Below are positions 15,835-25,221 of a DNA stretch of 64,000 nucleotides, in pieces (within the stretch, counting starts at the first letter, position 1; every line of letters starts with the position of its first letter). Made by a program: the position numbers and the translations under genes. Under the pieces are notes generated by a model. The model saw nothing but the letters and a program-made list of their open reading frames with translations. It did not search any database and had not been told where the DNA came from. This DNA is from Micrococcus sp. Lineage in GTDB: Bacteria > Actinomycetota > Actinomycetes > Actinomycetales > Micrococcaceae. The stretch spans positions 1-64,000 of the forward strand of contig JASBVO010000028.1 in assembly GCA_029961105.1 (NCBI GenBank), written 5' to 3'.

Positions 15835-18800
15835 TCTCGGACACCGCCCTGGCGCAGCACGCGCCCGAGGAGCTCGCCGTGCGTCTGGGACAGTACGCCC
15901 CGACGCCGGAGCAGTCCGCCGTGATCAGCTCACCGCTCGAGCCGCGGCTCGTGGTGGCCGGCGCCGGCTCGGGCAAGACGGCCACCATGTCGGACCGGGT
16001 GGTGTGGCTGGTCGCCAACGGCCTCGTCGCCCCGGACCAGGTGCTCGGCGTGACCTTCACCCGCAAGGCGGCCGGCGAACTGGCCCACCGGATCAACCGC
16101 AAGCTCGACCTGCTCGCCGAGACGGGCATCGAGATCGAGGGAGCGGAGGAGGCCCCCGCCCGGGCCAGCGTCTCCACCTACCACTCCTACGCGCACACCC
16201 TGGTGCGGGACCACGGGATGCGGATCGGCCTGGAGCCGGACACCGGGATGATCGGCGAGGCGCAGTCCTACCAGCTCGTCTCCCGTCTGGTCCGGGCCTA
16301 TGAGGGGGACCTGGGCTTCGCCGACACCGCGTCCTCCACGATCGTCCGGGGCGTCATCAAGCTGGCCGCGGACTGCGCGGAGCACCTGGTGGAGCCGGAG
16401 GACGTGGAGGAGTTCCTCATCCGGACCCACGACCACGGCGCGGCCCTGCCCTACAGCGAGAAGCAGGCCGAGGGCAGCCACGCCAAGGTCTCCTCGATCC
16501 TCAGCATGCTGCGCCTTCGCCGGGTCATGTCCCACCTGGTCGTGGACTACCGGACCGCGAAGGCCGAGGCCGGGGTCATGGACTACGGTGACCTCGTGCG
16601 GTACGCGGCCCGTATCGCGAGCGAGGTCGACGTCGTCGGGGAGATCGAGCGGTCGCGCTACCGGGTGGTGCTGCTGGACGAGTTCCAGGACACCTCCCAC
16701 GCCCAGTTGGAGCTCTTCCGCGGACTGTACGGCCGGGACGGCCACCCGGTGACGGCCGTGGGGGACCCGAACCAGTCCATCTACGGCTTCCGCGGGGCCT
16801 CGGCCGGTCAGTTGTTCGCCTTCCCCGGCCAGTTCCCCGTCCCGGATCCCGACGGCGGCGCCCGGCCGGCCCCGGTGAGTTACCTGACCACGGCGTGGCG
16901 GAATTCCCTCAACGTCCTGGCGGCGGCCAACACCGTGGCCGGTCCGTTGCGCAGCGCACCGGTCAACGGGATCGAGGTGAGGCCGCTCGTCCCGTCACCA
17001 GCCGCCGCGGACGGCGAGGTCCGGGTGTCCTGGCTGCCCGACTCCGAGCAGGAGGCCGCGGCCGTCGTCGAGGCCCTGAAGGAGGCCGCGGACGAGCACC
17101 TGCCGGTGGCCGAGCGCCGCACGCGCGCCGTGCTGTGCCGCACCCGCCGGCAGTTCGAACCCCTGATGGAGGCCATGGACGCCGCCGGTGTCCCGTATGA
17201 GGTGCTGGGACTGTCCGGGCTGCTGTCCATCCCGGAGGTCGCGGACGTCATCGCCGTGCTCCAGGTGATCTCGGACCCGCGCCGGTCGGACCACCTGATG
17301 CGGATCCTCACCGGCGCCCGCTGGCGCATCGGCACCGCCGACCTGATGGTGCTGCAGGAACGGGCCTCGGCCCTGGCCCACCACCGGCGGGGCACCGGAG
17401 CGGACGCCCCTGCCGACGGCGCTGCCGGCCCGGACGAGGACTCGGCGGCCGAGGACACCTCTCCGGAGGAGGAGGCGGAGGCCTCCTCGCTCATCGAGGC
17501 CCTGGACTGGCTGCCCGAACCGGGGTGGACGTCGAGGTCCGGCCGGTCGTTCAGCGCCGAGGGCCGGCGCCGGCTGGAGCGGTTGGCCGCCGAATTGCGC
17601 TCGCTGTCGGGCCAGACCGGGCTGGAACTGCCGGCCCTGATCCGGCTGGTGGAGAAGACCCTGGGCCTGGACGTCGAGGTCGCGGCGCGTCCCGGTGTCA
17701 CGGGAGTGGCCGCGCGCCGGCACCTGGACGCCTTCCTGGACGCCGCCCGGGACTTCTCGCACGGCGCCGAGGAGGGGTCCAGCACGGACCTCACCGCGTT
17801 CCTGGCCTGGCTGGAGGCCGCGGAGGAACGGGAGAACGGCCTGGGGATCACCGGCGTCGAACCCCGCCACGATGCCGTCCAGCTGCTCACCGCACACGCC
17901 TCCAAGGGACTGGAGTGGGACGTCGTGGCCGTGCCGGGCATGGTGGACGGGCAGTTCCCGGGCACGACGTTCGACACCTGGACCGCCCACGGCACCGGGC
18001 ACCTGCCGTGGGACCTCCGCGGTGACCGGGAGAGCCTGCCGCACTGGTCCACGGACTGGCCCACCCAACAGGACTGGGCCGGCCACGCCGTCGGCTGGTG
18101 GCTCAAGCACCAGGAGGCCTATCCGGACTCCTACCGAGACCTCGCCGCGGCCCATCACCTCCAGGAGGAGCGCCGGCTGGCCTACGTGGCCTTCACCCGG
18201 GCGCGCACCCTGTTGCTGGTCAGCGGCAGCCACTGGCGCGGGGCGAACAAGACGCCGGCCGAGCCGTCGGTGTTCCTGGCCGAGCTGGCCGAGCGGACCG
18301 GCACGCCGGAGGTCACGCGCGGAGCGTGGACGGAGCCCGAGGAGGCCGGGGAGGCGAACCCGTTCGCGGGGCGCAAGCTCACGGCCTGGTGGCCGTTCGA
18401 CCCGCTGGACGGCCCCCGGGTCCGCGTCATGGATCCGGAGGCTCCCGAGGACGAGGACCGCGCCGTCCTGCTGCCGCCCCGGGCCCGGCCCCGCCGGGCG
18501 GCCCTGGAGGCCGCTGCGGACTGGGTGCGCCGGGCGGACCCGCTGGACCTGGCGGAGGAGACCGCGACCGACCTGGCCCGCCACGTCCAGTGGGTCCTGG
18601 ACCGGGCGACCCCCGTGAACCACCGCGGGGCCACCGTGGAACTGCCCAGCCACATCAGTGCCTCGACCTTCGTGGAGCTGGCCGACGATCCCGAGGCGCT
18701 GGCCCGCCAGCTGCGGCGTCCCATGCCCCGGCCCCCGGCCCACGCGGCACGCCGCGGGACGGCGTTCCACAGCTGGGTGGAGGAGCACTTCGGCAGCACC

Positions 18801-19274
18801 GGGATGCTGGACTTCGAGGACGCGGAGGACTCCGCGGACCACTGGGTCGAGGATGCCCTGGACCTGGAGCCGATGAAGCAGGGCTTCCTGGCCAGCCGCT
18901 GGGCGGACCGGGTGCCCGTCGCCGTGGAGCCCCCGGTGGAGACCACGGTCGGGGGCGTGACCCTGCGCGGGCGCATCGACGCCGTCTTCCGGGACGGGGG
19001 AGCGGGCGGTGCCGCCGACGACCCGGAGGCACGCTGGGAACTGGTCGACTGGAAGACCGGGGCCGTGCCGCGCGGGCGGGACCTCGAGGTCAAGTCCCTG
19101 CAGCTGGCCGTCTACCGCCTCGCCTGGTCACGCCTGCACGGCATTCCGCTGGAGAACATCAGCGCGAGCTTCGTCTACGTGGCCCATGGGGTCGAGAAGT
19201 CGATGCACGACCTCGCCGACGAGCAGGAACTCGAACGGATCCTGGCGGACGCGATCCGGTCCGGCGGCAGCTGA
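15822..19274 (+). CDS. adnB: AdnB-type subunit of the AdnAB helicase-nuclease
   Basis: AdnB is the lead motor and second nuclease of the AdnAB complex. The superfamily I helicase motifs are complete: VVAGAGSGKTATM (Lys52), GVTFTRKAAGELAHRI, VVLLDEFQDTSHAQ, GDPNQSIYGFRGA, LTAHASKGLEWD and RLAYVAFTRARTLL. The C-terminal nuclease shows RGRIDAVF (Asp1053) and LVDWKTG (Asp1076, Lys1078), followed by LQLAVYRLAW. The chain is 1150 residues. ATG at 15822 lies inside the end of adnA with GGAAGG about 11 bases upstream; ATG 15831 is an alternative. Compared with AdnA, all ATPase residues are conserved, so AdnB should supply the translocation energy. Confidence 0.95.
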   Translation: MASMISDTALAQHAPEELAVRLGQYAPTPEQSAVISSPLEPRLVVAGAGSGKTATMSDRVVWLVANGLVAPDQVLGVTFTRKAAGELAHRINRKLDLLAETGIEIEGAEEAPARASVSTYHSYAHTLVRDHGMRIGLEPDTGMIGEAQSYQLVSRLVRAYEGDLGFADTASSTIVRGVIKLAADCAEHLVEPEDVEEFLIRTHDHGAALPYSEKQAEGSHAKVSSILSMLRLRRVMSHLVVDYRTAKAEAGVMDYGDLVRYAARIASEVDVVGEIERSRYRVVLLDEFQDTSHAQLELFRGLYGRDGHPVTAVGDPNQSIYGFRGASAGQLFAFPGQFPVPDPDGGARPAPVSYLTTAWRNSLNVLAAANTVAGPLRSAPVNGIEVRPLVPSPAAADGEVRVSWLPDSEQEAAAVVEALKEAADEHLPVAERRTRAVLCRTRRQFEPLMEAMDAAGVPYEVLGLSGLLSIPEVADVIAVLQVISDPRRSDHLMRILTGARWRIGTADLMVLQERASALAHHRRGTGADAPADGAAGPDEDSAAEDTSPEEEAEASSLIEALDWLPEPGWTSRSGRSFSAEGRRRLERLAAELRSLSGQTGLELPALIRLVEKTLGLDVEVAARPGVTGVAARRHLDAFLDAARDFSHGAEEGSSTDLTAFLAWLEAAEERENGLGITGVEPRHDAVQLLTAHASKGLEWDVVAVPGMVDGQFPGTTFDTWTAHGTGHLPWDLRGDRESLPHWSTDWPTQQDWAGHAVGWWLKHQEAYPDSYRDLAAAHHLQEERRLAYVAFTRARTLLLVSGSHWRGANKTPAEPSVFLAELAERTGTPEVTRGAWTEPEEAGEANPFAGRKLTAWWPFDPLDGPRVRVMDPEAPEDEDRAVLLPPRARPRRAALEAAADWVRRADPLDLAEETATDLARHVQWVLDRATPVNHRGATVELPSHISASTFVELADDPEALARQLRRPMPRPPAHAARRGTAFHSWVEEHFGSTGMLDFEDAEDSADHWVEDALDLEPMKQGFLASRWADRVPVAVEPPVETTVGGVTLRGRIDAVFRDGGAGGAADDPEARWELVDWKTGAVPRGRDLEVKSLQLAVYRLAWSRLHGIPLENISASFVYVAHGVEKSMHDLADEQELERILADAIRSGGS

Positions 19275-19290
19275 CCGGTCGGGCACCGGC

Positions 19291-20607
19291 TCAGGCCGGG
19301 GAATCGGTGTCCCGGTCGCCCCGGTCGATCCTCAGCTGCCGGACCTCGTCGAGGTCCAGGGTCGACGTGGGCTGCTCGCCGGCCAGGTGGGATCCCGACG
19401 CCGGGGGCGCCTCGTCCCCGGGTTCCGTCTCCACCTCTGTGTCGTGGTCGGCGGCGTCCTCGGTGTCGTGGTCGGTGATGACGGCGTCGTCATCGGCGTC
19501 GACGTGCTCGTCGTCATCGTCCGCGTCGTCCCGCCCCGGCTCGTCGTCCCGCCCCGGCTCGTCGTCCCGCCCCGGCTCGTCGGCCTGCTCGGCCGTCGGC
19601 CCGGCCGCGTGCGATCTGGAGGCTCCGGGGACGGCCGGCGTCGCCACGGGCCGTGGTCCGGACGGGGCCAGGCTGATCGGCTGGCCTCCGTGGTCCTCCA
19701 CGTCGTCCCGCAGTTCCAGCAGCATGGCCTCGGCCTCGGCCGCCATGTCCTCGTCGTCATTGGCCACGCCCCGCACGAGCCACTGGGCGAGCGCGAATTC
19801 GGCGGCCAGGGCGGCGCGGCGCATCAGGTGCTCGTCGGCCACCGTCCCGCCGGCGCGGTGCTGCCAGTAGGCCTTCACCACGGCGTCGGTGAACTCCTGG
19901 TCGCCGGAGGAGGCCAGCCAGGAGAAGTCGTCGGCCGGATCGCCGATGTGCAGGTCGGTCCAGCCGGTCACGCCCACCACGCGGCCGCGGTCCACCAGCA
20001 GGTTGTCCTCGTGCAGGTCCCCGTGGGCCACGACCGGGGTGAAGTCCCAGAGCTCCATTTCCTCGAGCGCGTTCTCCCAGCGGCGCAGCAGCAGTGCGGG
20101 GATCCGGCCGGTGGTGGCGGCCTGGTCCAGCTCGTTGAGCCGGCGCTGCCGGAACTGGTCGGCGGTGTACACCGGCAGGTCGGCGTTCTCCACGACCTCG
20201 GCGGGCAGGGCGTGCACGGCGGCGATGACCCGGCCGATGTCGTCGATGCCCCGGGCGCCCAGCCCCGTCAGTTCCTCCAGCTCCAGCTCGCGCCCGGGCA
20301 TGTCGTGGTAGACGAAGGTGCGCAGTCCGTCCAGCCGGACGGCGCCGGCCACGGAGGGGGCCCGGAAGGGCAGCGCGGCGCGGACGGCGGGGGTGAACCC
20401 GGAGAGGACCTGCAGCTCGGTCTCCAGCCGCATGGCGGCCTCCTCGTGCCGCGGGGAACGCACGCGCCACCGGTTCCCCTGCCGGTCGAGCACGACGGCG
20501 GCCGAGAAGTCCCGGGGATCGTCGGGCGAGCCGACCACGCCGGTCGGGGACAGATCCGGGATCGCGGCGCTGGCCAAGGCAGCAAGTTCCATGGGCGTAC
20601 GGTTCAC
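19291..20607 (-). CDS. Aminoglycoside/macrolide phosphotransferase-fold protein with long acidic tail
   Basis: The N-terminal 300 residues have the APH kinase fold: a nucleotide-binding lobe (VVLDRQGNRWRVRSP), catalytic loop VVAHGDLHEDNLLVD and GDPADDFSWLASSG. The metal-binding Asp usually found as IDW or LDW after the catalytic loop reads TGW here (VVGVTGWTDLHIGDP), so phosphotransfer may be impaired unless the next Asp takes over. The C-terminal 130 residues are unstructured and strongly acidic, including three GRDDEP repeats. The physiological substrate is unknown and there is no reason to call it an antibiotic-resistance gene. It converges with adnB (16 bases apart) and is divergent from nudC. 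GTG at 20607 is supported by a -10 hexamer six bases before it; ATG 20592 is possible. Confidence 0.75.
   Translation of the reverse strand: MNRTPMELAALASAAIPDLSPTGVVGSPDDPRDFSAAVVLDRQGNRWRVRSPRHEEAAMRLETELQVLSGFTPAVRAALPFRAPSVAGAVRLDGLRTFVYHDMPGRELELEELTGLGARGIDDIGRVIAAVHALPAEVVENADLPVYTADQFRQRRLNELDQAATTGRIPALLLRRWENALEEMELWDFTPVVAHGDLHEDNLLVDRGRVVGVTGWTDLHIGDPADDFSWLASSGDQEFTDAVVKAYWQHRAGGTVADEHLMRRAALAAEFALAQWLVRGVANDDEDMAAEAEAMLLELRDDVEDHGGQPISLAPSGPRPVATPAVPGASRSHAAGPTAEQADEPGRDDEPGRDDEPGRDDADDDDEHVDADDDAVITDHDTEDAADHDTEVETEPGDEAPPASGSHLAGEQPTSTLDLDEVRQLRIDRGDRDTDSPA
19525..19578. repeat. 18-nt perfect tandem repeat, three copies
   Basis: Three identical 18-nt units (19525-19542, 19543-19560, 19561-19578) encode the hexapeptide GRDDEP three times in the acidic tail of the APH-fold protein. 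The length is a multiple of three, so copy-number change keeps the frame. Confidence 0.9.
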
Positions 20608-20613
20608 GTACCC

Positions 20614-20619
20614 ACCGTA
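20614..20619 (-). promoter_or_regulatory. Predicted -10 hexamer of a leaderless APH-fold gene transcript
   Basis: TACGGT on the minus strand ends six bases before GTG 20607. Confidence 0.4.
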
Positions 20620-20785
20620 CTTTCCCGCCCCGCGTGCACGCCCCGGGCGGGACGGCGAGTCGCCAGATGACGCGCCGCGGTCGCCGGCCGGGCGCCTGCA
20701 GGCGCCCGGCCGGTCCGGGGTGCGCCCGCGGCGTCCGGTCGTCCACAGCGGGCCGGCCGGACGCCGGGCCGTCCGCGCCGGGCGG

Positions 20786-20791
20786 TACCGT
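20786..20791 (+). promoter_or_regulatory. Predicted -10 hexamer of nudC
   Basis: TACCGT ends six bases before ATG 20798. The same six bases contain GGAGG, so the transcript would be leaderless or nearly so. Confidence 0.4.
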
Positions 20792-20797
20792 GGAGGC

Positions 20798-21820
20798 ATG
20801 CGCATCCCGGACGAGACTCTGCCTGCCCTGGGCCGGCTTCCCCTGGCGCGGGAGGAGGTGGACCGCGGCTGCGAGGTCCGGTCCCGCGACGGCTGGCTGC
20901 AGGAGGCCTGGACCCGCCCGGAGACCAGGGTGCTGTGGCTCAGCGGCCGGCGTGCCCCGGTGCTGGGCGGCCAGCTCGTGCTGACCCGCCCGGAGGGCGA
21001 CCTCCCGGACGAGGCCGTCTACCTCGGCAGGTCCACGGCCGCCGTCGTGACCGGACGCCCGGCGGCAGACCCGACCGGAGACGGGTCCGGCGCCGTGCGC
21101 GCGGAACTGATCCTGCTGACAGCGGAGGAGCACCCGCGGCTGGCGGGGCCCGAGGCCGGCGGCGTGCCCGTGAGCCGGCCGCAGGACGTGAACTGGGTCG
21201 GGCTGCGGGACGTCGCCGCGGCCCTGACCGACCGGGACGCCGGGGTGTTTGTGGAGGCCCAGGCCATCGCCAACTGGCACGCCACGCACACCCACTGCCC
21301 GCGCTGCGGGACCCGGACCACCCTGACGCAGTCCGGCTGGGTCCGGGTCTGTCCGGCCGACGGGTCCGAGCACTTCCCGCGCACCGACCCGGCGATCATC
21401 GTGGCCATCACGGACCGGGACGACCGGATCCTGCTGGGCAACAACACCGCCTGGGGCCCGGGCCGGTTCTCCACCCTGGCCGGCTTCGTGGAGCCGGGGG
21501 AGTCCCTGGAGGCCGCGGTGGTACGGGAGATCCACGAGGAGTCGCAGCTCATCGTGCACTCACCGCAATACCTGGGCTCCCAGCCCTGGCCCTTCCCGCA
21601 GTCCCTCATGCTCGGTTTCTCCGCCATCACGGACGACCCCGGCGCGGCCACGGCCGATGGCGAGGAGCTCGCCGAGGTCCGCTGGTTCACCCGGGAGGAG
21701 CTCAAGGTCCAGGTGGCCGCCGGGGACATCACCATCCCCGGTGCCACGTCCATCTCCCGGGCGCTGATCGAGCACTGGTTCGGCGGGGACCTGCCCGAAC
21801 CGCGGACCCTGCAGAACTGA
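20798..21820 (+). CDS. nudC: NAD(+) diphosphatase (Nudix hydrolase)
   Basis: NudC hydrolyses NAD(H) to NMN(H) and AMP and can remove NAD caps from RNA. The zinc-ribbon segment reads CPRCGTRTTLTQSG then VCPADGSEHFPR, with three cysteines, which is usual in actinobacterial members. The Nudix box is intact: GFVEPGESLEAAVVREIHEE. The SQPWPFPQSLMLGF motif downstream is diagnostic for the NADH pyrophosphatase subfamily. The protein is 340 residues. ATG 20798 has TGGAGG directly upstream. uvrD2 follows after 23 bases. Confidence 0.92.
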   Translation: MRIPDETLPALGRLPLAREEVDRGCEVRSRDGWLQEAWTRPETRVLWLSGRRAPVLGGQLVLTRPEGDLPDEAVYLGRSTAAVVTGRPAADPTGDGSGAVRAELILLTAEEHPRLAGPEAGGVPVSRPQDVNWVGLRDVAAALTDRDAGVFVEAQAIANWHATHTHCPRCGTRTTLTQSGWVRVCPADGSEHFPRTDPAIIVAITDRDDRILLGNNTAWGPGRFSTLAGFVEPGESLEAAVVREIHEESQLIVHSPQYLGSQPWPFPQSLMLGFSAITDDPGAATADGEELAEVRWFTREELKVQVAAGDITIPGATSISRALIEHWFGGDLPEPRTLQN

Positions 21821-21843
21821 CCGTACGTACCCACCGGAGGACC

Positions 21844-24024
21844 GTGACCGAGCAACCCGAGGACCACCGCGACATCCTGGCCGGCCTGGACGCCGAACAG
21901 CGCCAGGCCGCCACCACCTTGAACGGCCCGTTGTGCATCCTGGCCGGGGCCGGCACCGGCAAGACGCGGGCGATCACCCACCGGATCGCCTACGGGGTGC
22001 AGACCGGCGTCTATGACCCGCACCGCACCCTGGCGGTCACGTTCACCGCCCGGGCCGCCGCCGAGATGCGCACCCGGCTGCGGGACCTCGGCGCCCACGG
22101 CGTGCAGGCCCGCACCTTCCACTCGGCCGCGCTGCGCCAGCTGCAGTACTTCTGGCCCCAGGCCGTGGGAGGGACGGTGCCGGAACTGGTCGAGTACAAG
22201 GTCAACCTGCTCGCCGAGGCGGCCCGTCGCCTGCGGACCACCACGGACCGGGCCGCCCTGCGGGACCTGGCCGGGGAGATCGAGTGGGCGAAGGTCTCCA
22301 TGCACACCCCTGACGGCTACGCCGCCGCCGCGGCCGACCGGGCCATGCCCGCCGGCTGGGACGCGAACGGGGTCGCGCGTCTCTACCAGGGCTACGAGGA
22401 CGTGAAGTCCGACCGCAACCTCATCGACTTCGAGGACGTGCTGCTGCTGATGGTCGGCGTCCTGGAGACCGAGCCGAAGATCGCCGCCCAGGTCCGGGAC
22501 CAGTACCGGGTGTTCATCGTGGACGAGTACCAGGACGTCTCCCCGCTGCAGCACCGGCTGCTGGACCTGTGGCTGGGCGGACGGCAGGAGCTGTGCGTGG
22601 TCGGGGACGCCTCGCAGACCATCTACTCCTTCACCGGGGCCACCTCCCGGTTCCTGCTGGACTTCCGCGCCCAGTACCCGGAGGCCACGGTGGTCAAGCT
22701 GGTCCGGGACTACCGCTCCACCCCCCAGATCGTGGACCTGGCGAACCGGCTGCTGGACGAGCGGACCCGCCAGCGGGTGCCTGTCCCGGGCCCGGACGGC
22801 AGCCGCGGGCCGATGCCCCGGTGGGCCGAGCCCCTGGACCTGGTGTCCCAGCGCCCGCACGGGCCGGCCCCGGTGTTCGCCGAGTGCACCGACGACGAGG
22901 CCGAGGCCGGCTGGGTCGCGGCCCAGGTGAAGACGCTGCTGGACGAGGGCATCGCCGCGGCCGAGATCGCGGTGCTGTTCCGCACCAACGGACAGTCCCA
23001 GGCCTTTGAGCAGGCCTTCGCCGCCGCGGGCATCGGCTACCAGTTGCGCGGGGGCGAGCGGTTCTTCTCCCGCCGCGAGGTGCGGGACGGCATCCTGCAG
23101 CTGCGCGCGGCGGCGCGCTCCGCCCAGGACGTGTCCGGGGAGCAGGTGCCCGGCCGGGTGAAGGACGTGCTGGCCTCGCTGGGCTACACCGAGACCGCCC
23201 CGCAGGCCTCCGGCGCGGTGCGGGAGAAGTGGGAGTCCCTCAACGCGCTGGTGGCCCTGGCCGAGGAGCTGGCCGCCACGCGCGGCGACCGGTTCACCCT
23301 GACCGACCTGGTCGCCGAGCTGGACGAGCGCGCCGCCAGCCAGCACGCTCCCACCGTCCAGGGCGTCACCCTGGCCTCCCTGCACTCCGCCAAGGGCCTG
23401 GAATGGGACGCCGTGTTCCTGGTGGGTCTGTCCGAGGGGCTGATGCCGATCAGCTTCGCCGACACCCAGGAGGACATCGACGAGGAACGCCGGCTGCTGT
23501 ACGTGGGCATCACCCGCGCCCGGCTGCGGCTGTTCCTGACCTGGACGCTGGCCCGCGGCACCGGCGGACGCTCCACCCGCAAGCCCTCCCGGTTCCTCGA
23601 GGCGCTGGACCCCGAGTCCGGCTCCCGGCACGGAGCGCAGGCCCGACGCCGGTCGTCCGGGGCGGGGGCCAACGGCGGGGGAGCGCGGGGGAACGGCCGG
23701 AAGCGCTCCCAGCCCGCGCACTGCCGCGCCTGCGGGGCGCTGCTGGAGACGGGGGCCGAGCGGAAGACCGGGCGGTGCCTGGATTGCCCGCCCACCTACG
23801 ACGAGGAGCTGTTCGAGTCCCTCAAGGCCTGGCGGCTGGCCACGTCCCAGGCGGCCTCCCTGCCGGCCTTCGTGGTCTTCACGGATGCCACCCTCGTGGC
23901 GATCGCCGAGGCCACGCCGAAGACCGCCGCCGACTTGCTGCGGATCCCGGGCGTGGGCCGGTCCAAGCTGGAGAAGTACGGCCCGGAGGTGCTGGAGCTG
24001 GTCAACGGGACCACGCCGGCCTGA
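21844..24024 (+). CDS. uvrD2: ATP-dependent DNA helicase UvrD2 (UvrD + tetracysteine + HRDC)
   Basis: This is a 3'-5' superfamily I helicase of the mycobacterial UvrD2 type. Helicase motifs are complete: LAGAGTGKTRAI (Lys40), VTFTARAAAEMRTRL, FIVDEYQDVSPLQ, GDASQTIYSFTGA, LASLHSAKGLEWD and RLLYVGITRARLRL. A tetracysteine module (Cys627, Cys630, Cys645, Cys648) links the motor to an HRDC domain near 655-720 that ends LLRIPGVGRSKLEKYGPEVL. The chain has 726 residues. GTG 21844 follows GGAGG with a short 3-base spacer; no better start exists. It is read in the same direction as nudC and probably shares its transcript. Confidence 0.94.
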   Translation: MTEQPEDHRDILAGLDAEQRQAATTLNGPLCILAGAGTGKTRAITHRIAYGVQTGVYDPHRTLAVTFTARAAAEMRTRLRDLGAHGVQARTFHSAALRQLQYFWPQAVGGTVPELVEYKVNLLAEAARRLRTTTDRAALRDLAGEIEWAKVSMHTPDGYAAAAADRAMPAGWDANGVARLYQGYEDVKSDRNLIDFEDVLLLMVGVLETEPKIAAQVRDQYRVFIVDEYQDVSPLQHRLLDLWLGGRQELCVVGDASQTIYSFTGATSRFLLDFRAQYPEATVVKLVRDYRSTPQIVDLANRLLDERTRQRVPVPGPDGSRGPMPRWAEPLDLVSQRPHGPAPVFAECTDDEAEAGWVAAQVKTLLDEGIAAAEIAVLFRTNGQSQAFEQAFAAAGIGYQLRGGERFFSRREVRDGILQLRAAARSAQDVSGEQVPGRVKDVLASLGYTETAPQASGAVREKWESLNALVALAEELAATRGDRFTLTDLVAELDERAASQHAPTVQGVTLASLHSAKGLEWDAVFLVGLSEGLMPISFADTQEDIDEERRLLYVGITRARLRLFLTWTLARGTGGRSTRKPSRFLEALDPESGSRHGAQARRRSSGAGANGGGARGNGRKRSQPAHCRACGALLETGAERKTGRCLDCPPTYDEELFESLKAWRLATSQAASLPAFVVFTDATLVAIAEATPKTAADLLRIPGVGRSKLEKYGPEVLELVNGTTPA

Positions 24025-24041
24025 TCACCGGGGACCCGCCG

Positions 24042-25085
24042 TCACCCGGGATCGGCCGTCACCGGGGCGCACGCACAGTCCGGGTGGGGCGGCACCGTGA
24101 GGGTGTCCACCCGGCCGGAGCCGGCCTGCAGGTGCAGCAGCGTGCCGTCGGTGACCGTACCGGTGTCCACCCACTGCAGCAGCTGCCGGGCCGCCAGGGA
24201 GCCGGCGGCCGTGGCCAGGGTGACGTCCTCCCGGCCGGCCCCGGCTGCCAGGAGGGCCTCGGTGCGAGCGGACCGCAGGGGATCCGTGGCGGCCGCGGCC
24301 AGGTCCCAGCACAGCGGGCAGCCGGCCACCCCGGGGGCGCACCAGGGGCCCACCAGGATGTCGTCGTCCCGCACCACGACCGGCAGCAGCGGATGGTCGG
24401 CCGCGCGGGCCAGGGCCACGGCCTCCAGGTCGACGGCGCCACGGGTCACCAGCACGGTGACGTCACCGCCCGGCCCCGGCGGGGCCGGGGTGGTGAGCGG
24501 CAGGATCACCGGATCCAGGCCGACGTCGTCGACGCGCCGGGCCAGTGCCACCGGGCGGATCCGCCCCAGGTCCGCGGGCAGGTATCCGGTGCCGAGGTCC
24601 GCGGTCCGGACCTCCTCGCGGTCCCACAGGGCCAGCCGGCCGATGCCGGCGGCGGCCAGGCCGCGGGCCACCACCGCGCCGGTCCGGCCCAGGCCGAGGA
24701 CCTGCACGCCGGCCCGCTGGCGCCGTGCCACGAGTTCGGCGGTCCTGCCGAGGGAGTCCACCGGCCCGTCATCCACGGCCAGCGCCCTCGCCATGTCCTG
24801 GGCGAGCACGTCGGCGGCGTGCCCCGGACCGGTGCCGGCAGGGAAGGATTGGCGGTGCAGGAAGCCCTGCAGGGAGGCGACCAGTGCCCGGGCCTCCGCC
24901 GGGTCCAGTCCGCAGCTGCGCACCGCCTCCGGCTCACGGCCGTCCTCGATCCCGTCCCGCAGCCGGTCCAGGAACTCCAGGACCCCCGGTGAGCAGCCGG
25001 ACAACTGGGTGGACCGCGTGCCGGAGCCGATCTGGATGGTGTCCGGTGCCAGCCGCACCAGGCTCAGGCCGGGGTTCAGGCGCAT
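24042..25085 (-). CDS. ThiF/MoeB-fold protein of unknown function
   Basis: Residues about 120-190 form a Rossmann domain, VQVLGLGRTGAVVARGL then LALWDREEV, typical of ThiF/MoeB/E1 enzymes. These enzymes adenylate the C-terminus of a ubiquitin-like protein or a peptide. Here the segment that normally carries the adenylation arginine (NLNRQ) reads ADLGTGYL, so the activity is doubtful. A putative zinc site is formed by CAPGVAGCPLC and the C-terminal DCAC. The N-terminal 110 residues are of a type seen in standalone actinobacterial homologues annotated as cyclodehydratase-like. No sulfur-carrier or bacteriocin gene lies nearby. ATG 25085 has GGAGGAG upstream. It converges with uvrD2. Confidence 0.65.
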   Translation of the reverse strand: MRLNPGLSLVRLAPDTIQIGSGTRSTQLSGCSPGVLEFLDRLRDGIEDGREPEAVRSCGLDPAEARALVASLQGFLHRQSFPAGTGPGHAADVLAQDMARALAVDDGPVDSLGRTAELVARRQRAGVQVLGLGRTGAVVARGLAAAGIGRLALWDREEVRTADLGTGYLPADLGRIRPVALARRVDDVGLDPVILPLTTPAPPGPGGDVTVLVTRGAVDLEAVALARAADHPLLPVVVRDDDILVGPWCAPGVAGCPLCWDLAAAATDPLRSARTEALLAAGAGREDVTLATAAGSLAARQLLQWVDTGTVTDGTLLHLQAGSGRVDTLTVPPHPDCACAPVTADPG

Positions 25086-25221
25086 GGGTCTCCTCCGGTC
25101 TCGTGACGGTGCTGCCGACGTCTGACCATCGTGACACCACAGCGGCCCACCCCTCCGCGGTTATCCACAATGGGCCTCAACCGGTCCCGGACCCGGCCGG
25201 GGGCGGCGGCAGAATGGACCC

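Noticed and set aside
19291-20607. Antibiotic-resistance (macrolide or aminoglycoside) phosphotransferase
   Set aside because: The fold is shared with many metabolic kinases, the gene sits in a conserved chromosomal repair neighbourhood, and a metal-binding residue is altered.
21019-23721. A 900-residue open frame antisense to nudC and uvrD2
   Set aside because: No domain or ribosome site; the plus strand carries two complete, clearly recognisable genes.
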